Shown one piece after another: positions 22,793 through 30,333 of a DNA stretch of 30,570 bases (its first letter is position 1; the number at the start of each line of letters is the position of its first letter). The DNA lies in contig WOYM01000006.1 in assembly GCA_011620785.1 (NCBI GenBank), positions 1-30,570 on the forward strand, written 5' to 3'. The notes under the pieces were generated by a model. That model was not told where the DNA came from. It saw only the letters and a program-made list of their open reading frames with translations, and did not search any database. The position numbers and the translations under genes are program-made. Origin of the DNA: Methanothrix sp. GTDB lineage: Archaea > Halobacteriota > Methanosarcinia > Methanotrichales > Methanotrichaceae.

Positions 22793-23445
22793 TCATCTGA
22801 TTTGCTGGCAGTGATATTTCCACTCCCTGCCAGGCTCCCGTCTTGATAGATTTTGTAGCTGCCCTCCATTCTCTCCTCGATGATGGCCAGATCCAGCCTG
22901 TAATCCCTGTCCTGCTCCACCTGCTTCACGTTCAGGCTGATAGAATCATTGGAAGCGATGTGACCGGTGGCAGTCACCGGGATATCTGTGCCTTTCTTGA
23001 GAACATTGCCATAGCCCTGCAGCCTGTCGTTGGTCTGAATCAGGATCAGATCCAGTGCTTCCTGTGTATTCTGCCCATCGATCACTGTATTGAGAATTAC
23101 CTTCCAATCTCCCTTCAAATCTACAACCGGCTCTTTTATTTCTGGCTCATTTATGACCGGCTCAGTTGGCAGGGGATCTTCTTGGGGTGCTCTGGCGGTT
23201 TCATTTGATGCCGCATCTATTTGGCTTGTGTTCTCATCGGCTTGATCATTAGCCTCTTCTTTGGACGCGCTACTGGGATTCAGCGCGGCAGCATGGCCAG
23301 TTGAGGACCTCACAGCATTTTCGTACTCTGCGTCGTAATGATACTCGGTGTTGCCCCTGATTATCCATGTTCCGCAGCCTGCCCAGGCCGGGATGGTCAA
23401 GAGAGCAGCGATCAGCACCAGACATATTATTGGATGGATCTTCAA
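22783..23445 (-). CDS. Secreted protein, tandem family member 1
   Basis: About 220 residues: signal peptide (MKIHPIICLVLIAALLTIPA, then WAGCG), an acidic low-complexity linker (about 50-105, rich in Glu, Pro, Ala, Asp), and a C-terminal beta-rich domain (about 108-215). That domain is shared with the two genes upstream on the same strand: DLKGDWKVILNTVIDGQNTQ, ALDLILIQTNDRLQGYGNVL and IEERMEGSYKIYQDGSLAGS. The start here is TTG. In the paralogue at 24068 the same place, at the same distance from AAAGGAG, reads ATG TTG AAG. Here it reads ATA TTG AAG, so the ancestral ATG seems lost. Function unknown; the fold may be lipocalin-like. Confidence 0.7.
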   Translation of the reverse strand: MKIHPIICLVLIAALLTIPAWAGCGTWIIRGNTEYHYDAEYENAVRSSTGHAAALNPSSASKEEANDQADENTSQIDAASNETARAPQEDPLPTEPVINEPEIKEPVVDLKGDWKVILNTVIDGQNTQEALDLILIQTNDRLQGYGNVLKKGTDIPVTATGHIASNDSISLNVKQVEQDRDYRLDLAIIEERMEGSYKIYQDGSLAGSGNITASKSDDHL

Positions 23446-23522
23446 TATCTCGTACTCCTTTTGGTCTTGATTTTGCCTTGATGATTCTTAAGCGGAAGAG
23501 TGATTAGGTCAAAATCAGCCTC

Positions 23523-24068
23523 TCAGCTGGAGAGTCTGCTGGCGGTGGCATTGCCGCTTCCTGCCAGCTTTTCGCTCTCATAAAGCTCATAGATGCCTTT
23601 TAAACCGCCTTCGATGACGGCCAGGTCCAGCTGATATTCCTTCTTTTGCTCGACCAGTGACACAATCAGGCTAACGGAATCATCGGATATGGAGCCGGTA
23701 GCCGTTGCCGGCAGATCTGCTCCCCCTTCGAGAATGGTGCCATAGCCCTGCAGCCGATCTCTTGTCTGGATGAGTATCAAATCCAGAGCATTTTGCTTAT
23801 CCTGCCCGTCTATTTTCATTTCGAACAATACCCTCCATTCTCCTCCCAGGTCTGCAATGGTTTCCTCCTTTGGAACGGCATTCTCCTTTATTTCGGGATT
23901 GAGACTAGCAGCAGTGCCCGTCGAGGATGCTACCGCCAGATCGAAGTCCGGGTCAGAGAGATAATCGGAATCATCCCTGATCACCCATTTGCCGCAGCCC
24001 GCCCAGGCCGGGCTGGCCAAGAGGGCAATGACCAGGGCCAGGCATAGAATTGAATGCACCTTCAACAT
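23523..24068 (-). CDS. Secreted protein, tandem family member 2
   Basis: The 181 residues have a signal peptide (MLKVHSILCLALVIALLASP, then AWAGCG) and a mature N-terminus, GKWVIRDDSDYLSDPDF, close to the GTWIIRGNTEYHYDAEY of member 1. The linker is short, followed by the shared C-terminal domain (GGEWRVLFEMKIDGQDKQNA, LDLILIQTRDRLQGYG, GLKGIYELYESEKLAGSG, ending NATASRLSS). Compared with member 1 it lacks most of the acidic linker. ATG with AAAGGAG upstream at good spacing. The Cys after the signal peptide (AGCGKW) might be a lipid-attachment or disulfide site. Function unknown. Confidence 0.72.
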   Translation of the reverse strand: MLKVHSILCLALVIALLASPAWAGCGKWVIRDDSDYLSDPDFDLAVASSTGTAASLNPEIKENAVPKEETIADLGGEWRVLFEMKIDGQDKQNALDLILIQTRDRLQGYGTILEGGADLPATATGSISDDSVSLIVSLVEQKKEYQLDLAVIEGGLKGIYELYESEKLAGSGNATASRLSS

Positions 24069-24123
24069 CTTGTGCTCCTTTTTTCCTTATGCTTATCAAT
24101 TGATTCTTCCGCAACTGATAAAG

Positions 24124-24140
24124 GGGGCTAAATCAGCCCC
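24124..24140 (-). terminator. GC-rich hairpin right after the third family gene
   Basis: GGGGCT (24124-24129) and AGCCCC (24135-24140) form a perfect 6-bp stem with a 5-base loop, directly after the stop codon at 24141-24143 on the minus strand. It could attenuate read-through into the next family gene or stabilise the transcript end. Confidence 0.4.
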
Positions 24141-25328
24141 TCAGCTGGAGAATCTGCTGGCAGTGGCATTTCCCTTTGCCATCAGTTCGTCGCCAGAATA
24201 TATCTCATAGCTGCCTGAAATGGTCCTGTCCGCCTTCTCCAGATACAGGCTCACGCTCTTGTCGATATCATTTCCAAATTCGTCAATCACCGCGTTTGAC
24301 TGAAGTTTCAAAGAGCTTGAGGTGACCGTACCCTTAAAGGTCTGAGGGATCTTGGTATTCCTCTCGATCAAGCTTCCCATTCCCACGATGCTTTCTCCAG
24401 TCTGAATGAGATTAGCGTCAAGAGTGCATCCCGAGCCAATTAGGTCAACGGTCCATTTTCCACCAACATCCATGGCATCTGATGCTGCCGCTGAAGGATC
24501 TTGCGTGCTCATGACGGATCCATCCGACAGGCTGCCTGCGACATCAGCGCTCCCGCTCTCATCCGGGGCGGGCTTTGGCTTGCTTACATCGATATTTGCG
24601 GTCTTGCCCCCTGGATAGGGGTTCAAATCGCTTGAGGCTGTGCTCGACTTGCTGGCAGAGGCTTCTCCTACTTCATTATCTGCGGTCTTCCCCCCGGGAT
24701 GAGGATTCAATCCGGATGATGTTGATTTTTCCGTGCTGGCAGCGGCATCTGTCACCTGCACCTCAGAGGTGGGGGCGGAAATGGTATAATTCTGTGCTTT
24801 TATGTTCTCAGCCTCCCCTGCATCCAGGCGCTTGACCCATACCTGGACCTGATTTTCTCCTATATCATCTTCCGAGGTATTCCAGGTCCAGCTATTCTCG
24901 GCAATCCATCCGGTCTTCTCAATGAGCTCGCCGTTGGTTGCAGGTCCCTTCAGGAAGAAATCATAGACCAACTCTTCATCATTCGTATTTGTCGCATTTG
25001 CCGTCCAGATGATTGCCGATCCTGCCACCTGCGGGCTGATCTTGTCAGGATCCAGGCTCTGTAGGGTCAAATTCCCTTTTGTCTGCTCAACTGAGGAGCC
25101 TAAAGGCATAGCTGCTCCTGCCTCACTGGATATAGTTGAGGCGGGAGACACTGCCCCCGATGTCGGCAAATTCTGGTTCTTGCTCACATAAAAGTCAGTA
25201 TCTCCTGATGTGTCTCCCAGGGGATTAACGCCGCATCCATCTGCAGATGCAGTATTCGTCAGGGAAAAAATCTGCGCCGTTATGCACAAGAGCATAGCTA
25301 CAGAGATAAACAGTACCTTGAACAACAT
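24141..25328 (-). CDS. Secreted multi-domain protein, tandem family member 3
   Basis: The protein has 395 residues in order. A signal peptide comes first (MLFKVLFISVAMLLCITAQI). An immunoglobulin-like domain follows at about 88-190 (GSAIIWTANATNTNDEELVY, TGWIAENSWTWNTSEDDIGE, NQVQVWVKRL). A repeat-bearing linker follows at about 205-280, where SGLNPHPGGKTADNEVGEAS and SDLNPYPGGKTANIDVSKPK are two copies. The C-terminal domain (about 290-395) is distantly like that of members 1 and 2, with GGKWTVDLIGSGCTLDANLI, ISGSYEIYSGDELMAKGN and ending ATASRFSS. The 3' end is also similar to member 2 at the DNA level. This is the first gene of the minus-strand trio. Function unknown; surface display or ligand binding is plausible. 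Confidence 0.72.
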   Translation of the reverse strand: MLFKVLFISVAMLLCITAQIFSLTNTASADGCGVNPLGDTSGDTDFYVSKNQNLPTSGAVSPASTISSEAGAAMPLGSSVEQTKGNLTLQSLDPDKISPQVAGSAIIWTANATNTNDEELVYDFFLKGPATNGELIEKTGWIAENSWTWNTSEDDIGENQVQVWVKRLDAGEAENIKAQNYTISAPTSEVQVTDAAASTEKSTSSGLNPHPGGKTADNEVGEASASKSSTASSDLNPYPGGKTANIDVSKPKPAPDESGSADVAGSLSDGSVMSTQDPSAAASDAMDVGGKWTVDLIGSGCTLDANLIQTGESIVGMGSLIERNTKIPQTFKGTVTSSSLKLQSNAVIDEFGNDIDKSVSLYLEKADRTISGSYEIYSGDELMAKGNATASRFSS

Positions 25329-25445
25329 TTTTTCCTATCCTCCGCCATTCTCAGCATGCTTCGGGTTTCAACGTTTTAAAGTTTCCCCTCAGACGTCATT
25401 CGACGAAGGCGATACCTCTGATATTAGGGATCTTGGTCTCTCGAT

Positions 25446-25456
25446 AGCTTTATCAA
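25446..25456 (+). promoter_or_regulatory. TATA-like element before the ilv operon
   Basis: AGCTTTATCAA at about 25446-25456 could place the transcript start near 25475, about 40 bases before the ATG at 25514. The match is moderate. Confidence 0.3.
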
Positions 25457-25513
25457 TCATTAAAGATCTAAAGGCCGGAGACGGCTTGTGCGCCGTTGGG
25501 TGATTGAGCATGA

Positions 25514-27037
25514 ATGTGTGGGATCGATTTATCGGGTAGAATACGATTTCTAGATACTACCTTACGTGACGGTGAACAGACTCCAGGCGTATCCTTGGGC
25601 GTGGACGAGAAGCTTGCCATCGCTCAAGGGCTTGATTCTCTGGGGGTGGATGTCATTGAAGCCGGGTCGGCAATGACCTCTGAAGGAGAACGCCTGGCAA
25701 TAAAGAAGATTGCAGATTCAGGCCTCAAGGCCGAGATATGCAGCTATGTCAGGGCTTTAACCGCGGACATCGATACCGCTCTCGCCTGTGATGTGGACTC
25801 AGTCCATCTGGTCGTTCCGGTGTCTGACCTTCACATCCAGATCAAGCTGAAGGCCGACCGGGAGTCGGTGGTGCGCATGGCCGTGGATGTGACTGAGTAT
25901 GCCAAGGACCATGGCTTGATCGTGGAGCTGAGCGGCGAGGATGCCAGTCGCGCGGACCAGGATTTTCTGGCAGGTCTTTACACAGCCGGAATCGAAGCGG
26001 GCGCGGACAGGCTGGCCTTTTGCGATACCGTAGGCGTGCTGGTTCCAGAGGTGACCGCGGACATATTCTCCCGTCTCTCCCGGCTGGAGGCGCCCATCAG
26101 TATACACTGCCACAACGACTTTGGTATGGCCACCGCCAATACAGTTGCTGCCCTTCGCGCCGGAGCCTCTCAGGCCCACGTGACTGTAAATGGAATTGGA
26201 GAACGGGCGGGAAACGCGAGCCTGGAGGAGGTGGTGATGGCCCTGGAGTCCCTTTATCAGATCGATACTGGGATCAGATGCAAGGACATCTACCAGCTCT
26301 CAAGGACGGTCTCGCAGATGACCGGCCTTCTGGTGGCTCCTAATAAAGCGATAGTGGGCGAGAACGCCTTTACCCATGAGGCAGGAATCCATGTGCACGG
26401 CCTTCTGGCTGATACCAAGACCTATGAGCCCATGCAGCCGGAGAATGTGGGCAGAAAGAGGCGGATAGTGTTGGGCAAGCATGCTGGTCGGGCCTCAGTT
26501 GAGCTGGCCATGCGCGAGTTTGGCCTGTCTGTCACACCCCAGCAATTGAACCAGATAGTGGCAAGGGTAAAGGAGCTGGGCGACAAGGGCAAACGCGTCT
26601 CGGACGTGGATTTGCAGAGCATAGCGGATACCGTGCTCTCCATCCAGATGGAGCCGAAGGTGAAGCTGGAAGAGCTGACGGTGGTTGCCGGTAATACCGT
26701 AACCCCCACAGCGTCGGTTAAGATCCTTCTCGCAGGAAATGAGAGGCTGGAAGCGGGAGTGGGCGTAGGCCCTGTGGATGCGGCCATCAATGCCATAAGA
26801 AGGGCTATATCAGGCGTGGCTGATGTTCGCCTCGATGAGTATCATGTGGATGCTGTAACTGGCGGGACCAATGCCCTAGTAGAAGTGTGGGTGACAATGG
26901 CAATGGCAGATCGGAAGATTACAGCTCGAGGAGCTGGCGCAGATATTATCATGGCATCAGTGGAAGCGGTGATTAATGGCATCAACCGGCTGATGCGGCT
27001 GGAAGAGGAGGAGATAGCTAGATGTCGAAAGGCATAG
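25514..27037 (+). CDS. cimA: (R)-citramalate synthase / 2-isopropylmalate synthase family
   Basis: The 507 residues form the full LeuA/CimA architecture. A catalytic TIM barrel comes first, with TLRDGEQTPGVSLGVDEK (about 15-32, metal and substrate Arg-Asp), HCHNDFGMATAN (metal His) and NGIGERAGNASLEEVVMALE. A subdomain with HEAGIHVHGLL follows, then the LeuA allosteric dimer domain (about 370-500). The enzyme condenses acetyl-CoA with pyruvate (citramalate, to isoleucine) or with 2-ketoisovalerate (leucine). Sequence alone does not decide, but the gene directly precedes and overlaps ilvB, which favours the isoleucine role (CimA). ATG at 25514 follows GGTGA; a second ATG at 25510 is out of frame. 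Confidence 0.88.
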   Translation: MCGIDLSGRIRFLDTTLRDGEQTPGVSLGVDEKLAIAQGLDSLGVDVIEAGSAMTSEGERLAIKKIADSGLKAEICSYVRALTADIDTALACDVDSVHLVVPVSDLHIQIKLKADRESVVRMAVDVTEYAKDHGLIVELSGEDASRADQDFLAGLYTAGIEAGADRLAFCDTVGVLVPEVTADIFSRLSRLEAPISIHCHNDFGMATANTVAALRAGASQAHVTVNGIGERAGNASLEEVVMALESLYQIDTGIRCKDIYQLSRTVSQMTGLLVAPNKAIVGENAFTHEAGIHVHGLLADTKTYEPMQPENVGRKRRIVLGKHAGRASVELAMREFGLSVTPQQLNQIVARVKELGDKGKRVSDVDLQSIADTVLSIQMEPKVKLEELTVVAGNTVTPTASVKILLAGNERLEAGVGVGPVDAAINAIRRAISGVADVRLDEYHVDAVTGGTNALVEVWVTMAMADRKITARGAGADIIMASVEAVINGINRLMRLEEEEIARCRKA

Positions 27038-28821
27038 CCCGGACGGGCACAGATAAAAATCGAGATACGCCCCAGAAGATGACCGGCGCCCAGGCGGTGC
27101 TGGAAAGCCTGAAAAGAGAAGGAGTGGATGTAGTATTCGGGCTTCCTGGTGGGGTACTCTTACCTCTTTACGATGCCATATACAAATCAGATATCCGCCA
27201 TATTCTGGTGCGCCATGAGCAGGGAGCCGCCCATATGGCGGACGGTTATGCCAGGGCCACGGGCAAGGTGGGAGTATGCATCGCCACCTCCGGGCCGGGA
27301 GCCACGAACCTGGTTACCGGCATCGCGAACGCCTACATGGACTCGGTGCCCATGGTGGCCATCACCGGTCAGGTGAACACCTGGCTGATAGGAAAGGACG
27401 CATTCCAGGAGGCGGATATCACAGGCATCACTCTGCCCATTACCAAGCATAATTATCTGATCCGCAATGCAAATGAGATTCCAGGGGTATTCAGGGAGGC
27501 CTTCTACATCGCCAGCACCGGGCGGCCTGGTCCAGTTCTGATCGATCTCCCAAGGGATGTGACTGTGGATGAGCTGGCCTTCACCTGGCCGGATGTGAAT
27601 CTGCCGGGGTATCATCCCTCATTTAAACCCCATGAGATGCAGATAAAAAAGGCAGCGAAGGCTTTGATGGAGGCGAACAGACCTGTCATCTATGCCGGTG
27701 GCGGTGTGAGGTACGCCTCTGCTCATATGGAGCTTTTTGAGCTGGCGAAAAAGGTCAATGCCCCTGTGACCACAACCCTCATGGGCGTGGGCTGCTTCCC
27801 CGAGGACCATCCCCTCTCTTTGGGGATGCTGGGAATGCACGGCACGAAGTATGCCAACTATGCCATCCAGGAGTCTGATCTGATATTGGCTATAGGAGCC
27901 CGGTTTGATGATCGGGTGACGGGCAAGATCTCCAGCTTCGCACCGCACGCCAGGATCGTTCATATCGATATCGATCCGGCGGAGGTGGGTAAGAACGTGC
28001 GGGTGGACATACCGGTGGTGGGGGATGCGCGCAGTGCCCTGCAGGGTCTGATCAAAGAGGTCTCGCCCAAGCCAAAAGGCCCCTGGCTGGATAAGATCGA
28101 TGGCTGGAAGAGGGATCATCCCATGCGCTATATTCCGGACATGAACCTGATCAAGCCCCAGTATGTGGTCGAGAAGCTCTGCGAGCTGGCCCCCGATGCC
28201 ATCATCACCACGGAGGTTGGACAGAACCAGATGTGGGCAGCGCAATTCTTTGTGCATAAGGATCCGCAGAAGTTCATATCCTCCGGCGGCCTGGGTACGA
28301 TGGGGTATGGGTTCCCGGCTGCCATTGGTGCCAAGATGGGCCGGCCTGAGTGCACCGTCATCGATGTTGCCGGGGACGGCAGCTTCCTGATGAACAGCCA
28401 GGAGTTGGCGACGGCTGTGGTCAACGACATTCCAGTCAAAGTGGCGGTGCTGAACAACGGCTGTCTGGGGATGGTGCGGCAGTGGCAGGAGCTGTTCTTT
28501 GATAAGAGGTACTCGGCCACCATTCTCGGTCGGACCAGTCCGGATTTCGTGAAGCTTGCCGAGGCCTATGGAGCGGTGGGTTTGAGGGCCACAAAGCCCT
28601 CTGAGGTCGAGGATGTGATTCGCAGCGCTCTGGCGATAGACCGGCCATGCGTGATGGATTTCATCGTCAATCCGGCAGAGAAGGTCTCGCCCATGGTCCC
28701 GGCGGGAGCTACCTTGAGCGAGATACTGGAGCTGGAGTGGTGCGATGAGGCTCAGTGCGGTCACCTGGAGAGGATTTATGCTGAGGAGAGGAAAGGAGTT
28801 CTGGGCGAGGAGGGCTACTAG
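27022..28821 (+). CDS. ilvB: Acetolactate synthase, large (catalytic) subunit
   Basis: The 599 residues give a complete thiamine-diphosphate enzyme. The N-terminal TPP-binding domain has the catalytic Glu (VRHEQGAAHMADGYARATG, E66). The central FAD/dehydrogenase-like domain follows (IVHIDIDPAEVGKNVRVDIP). The C-terminal TPP pyrophosphate motif is GDGSFLMNSQELATA (GDG at 451-453) with NNGCLGMVRQWQELFF. It joins two pyruvates, or pyruvate and 2-ketobutyrate, in valine and isoleucine synthesis. The ATG lies inside the end of cimA (16-base overlap) behind GAGGAGGAG. A later in-frame ATG at 27079 lacks a ribosome binding site. The stop touches the ATG of ilvN (TAGATG). Confidence 0.97.
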   Translation: MSKGIARTGTDKNRDTPQKMTGAQAVLESLKREGVDVVFGLPGGVLLPLYDAIYKSDIRHILVRHEQGAAHMADGYARATGKVGVCIATSGPGATNLVTGIANAYMDSVPMVAITGQVNTWLIGKDAFQEADITGITLPITKHNYLIRNANEIPGVFREAFYIASTGRPGPVLIDLPRDVTVDELAFTWPDVNLPGYHPSFKPHEMQIKKAAKALMEANRPVIYAGGGVRYASAHMELFELAKKVNAPVTTTLMGVGCFPEDHPLSLGMLGMHGTKYANYAIQESDLILAIGARFDDRVTGKISSFAPHARIVHIDIDPAEVGKNVRVDIPVVGDARSALQGLIKEVSPKPKGPWLDKIDGWKRDHPMRYIPDMNLIKPQYVVEKLCELAPDAIITTEVGQNQMWAAQFFVHKDPQKFISSGGLGTMGYGFPAAIGAKMGRPECTVIDVAGDGSFLMNSQELATAVVNDIPVKVAVLNNGCLGMVRQWQELFFDKRYSATILGRTSPDFVKLAEAYGAVGLRATKPSEVEDVIRSALAIDRPCVMDFIVNPAEKVSPMVPAGATLSEILELEWCDEAQCGHLERIYAEERKGVLGEEGY

Positions 28822-29313
28822 ATGAAGCATATCATCGCCGTCATTGTGGAGAACAAGTCAGGAGTTCTCACCCGCATCGCCGGCCTCTTCAGCCGCCGGT
28901 CTTTTAATATCGATAGCCTCTCTGTAGGGGCTACCGACAATCCGGATTATTCCCGCATGACCATCTCCGTTCAGGGGGACAGGGATGTTCTGGAGCAGGT
29001 GATAAAGCAGCTGTCCAAGCTGATCAATGTCATCCGGGTGAGCGAGCTGGACCCGGTCGAATCCCTGGAGAGGGAGCTGGCCATCATCAAGGTGAGCGTG
29101 GACCGGGAGAGCAGAAGCGAGGTCATGCAGATCGTGAACATCTTCCGGGCCAAGATCATCGATGTCTCCCAGAGGTCGATGATCATCGAGGTCACGGGAG
29201 ACGAGGAGAAGGTCGAGGCCATAATTCAGCTTCTGCGCCAGTTCGGCATAAAGGAGCTGGCCCGCACCGGAAAGGTCTCGATGGTGAGAGGCACGAGGGT
29301 TATCAAGGTTTAA
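28822..29313 (+). CDS. ilvN: Acetolactate synthase, small (regulatory) subunit
   Basis: The 163 residues contain an N-terminal ACT domain (MKHIIAVIVENKSGVLTRIA, GLFSRRSFNIDSLSVGATDN) and the C-terminal IlvH-like domain (ELAIIKVSVDRESRSEVMQI, SMIIEVTGDEEKVEAIIQLL). It stabilises IlvB and confers feedback inhibition by valine. It starts directly after the ilvB stop behind GAGGAGGG. Twenty-four bases separate it from ilvC, including a T-rich stretch and a strong AGGAGGA. Confidence 0.96.
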   Translation: MKHIIAVIVENKSGVLTRIAGLFSRRSFNIDSLSVGATDNPDYSRMTISVQGDRDVLEQVIKQLSKLINVIRVSELDPVESLERELAIIKVSVDRESRSEVMQIVNIFRAKIIDVSQRSMIIEVTGDEEKVEAIIQLLRQFGIKELARTGKVSMVRGTRVIKV

Positions 29314-29337
29314 TTTTTAATTTAGGAGGAATAAAAT

Positions 29338-30333
29338 TTGGTGAAAATATACCATGATCAGGATGCAGACTTGAAGGCATTGTCGGACAAGACCATCGCC
29401 ATAGTGGGATGGGGAAATCAGGGGCACGCCCAGGGAGAGAACCTGAAGGACTCCGGCCTGAACGTAATAGCGGCCGATATTCCCGGATCCCGGGCCTGGA
29501 AGAGGGCGGAGGCGGACGGAGTGAAGGCCATGAGCGTTGCCGATGCGGCACGAACGGCTGACTACATTCAGATCCTCCTGCCGGATGAGTATCAGGGCAA
29601 GATCTATCGGGAGCAGATCGCTCCAAACCTTGAGGAGGGCAACGTCCTTGGGTTCAGCCACGGCTTTAACATCCGCTACTTCCAGATCGTTCCGCCTGAG
29701 AACGTCGATGTGGTCATGGTAGCGCCCAAGGGTCCTGGCGACCTGGTGCGCAGGACCTACCAGGAGGGCAAGGGAGTTCCATGTCTGGTGGCAGTGGAGC
29801 AGGACCACTCTGGAGCGGCGCTGAAAAAGGCCCTGGCCTATGCCAAGGGCATTGGCGGCACACGGGCTGGGGTCATCGAGACCACCTTCACTGAGGAGAC
29901 GGAGACCGATCTCTTCGGGGAGCAGGTGGACCTGTGCGGCGGGGTGACGGAGATGATCAAGGCGGCCTTCGAGACCCTGGTGGATGCGGGATACCAGCCC
30001 GAGATCGCTTATTTCGAGGCGTGTCACGAGCTGAAGCTGATTGTGGATCTGATCTACGAGGGCGGATTCATGCGCATGTGGAACAATGTCTCCAATACCG
30101 CTGAGTACGGGGGCATGACACGGGGCCACAGGATCATCAATGAGCAGTCCCGTGAGGAGATGCAGGACATCCTGGCGGAGATCCAGTCCGGCGAGTTCGC
30201 CCGGGAGTGGATCCTGGAGAGCCAGGCCGGCCTTCCGGTGAAAAAGTCCCTGGAGAAGATGGAGTCTGAGCACCTCATCGAAGAGGTTGGTGCCCAGCTG
30301 CGGGCCATGATGCCCTGGCTGGAGAAGAAATAG
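29338..30333 (+). CDS. ilvC: Ketol-acid reductoisomerase, class I
   Basis: The 331 residues fit class I KARI. A Rossmann domain (IAIVGWGNQGHAQGENL, about 20-36) precedes the knotted helical domain with the metal-binding acids (VDLCGGVTEMIKAAFETLVD, YFEACHELKLIVDLIYEGG, SNTAEYGG). It isomerises and reduces acetolactate or acetohydroxybutyrate with NAD(P)H and magnesium. The start is taken as the TTG at 29338, 7 bases after AGGAGGA. GTG at 29341 is in frame and equally usable. The cofactor loop after strand two reads VIAADIPGSRAWKRAEADG, with Asp and without the usual GLRxGS. This is odd (see findings). It is the last gene of the cluster. Confidence 0.97.
   Translation: MVKIYHDQDADLKALSDKTIAIVGWGNQGHAQGENLKDSGLNVIAADIPGSRAWKRAEADGVKAMSVADAARTADYIQILLPDEYQGKIYREQIAPNLEEGNVLGFSHGFNIRYFQIVPPENVDVVMVAPKGPGDLVRRTYQEGKGVPCLVAVEQDHSGAALKKALAYAKGIGGTRAGVIETTFTEETETDLFGEQVDLCGGVTEMIKAAFETLVDAGYQPEIAYFEACHELKLIVDLIYEGGFMRMWNNVSNTAEYGGMTRGHRIINEQSREEMQDILAEIQSGEFAREWILESQAGLPVKKSLEKMESEHLIEEVGAQLRAMMPWLEKK

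Noticed and set aside
27619..28830. 403-codon open frame antisense to ilvB
   Set aside because: It mirrors the strongly supported ilvB frame; it has no recognisable domain and is explained by the codon use of ilvB.
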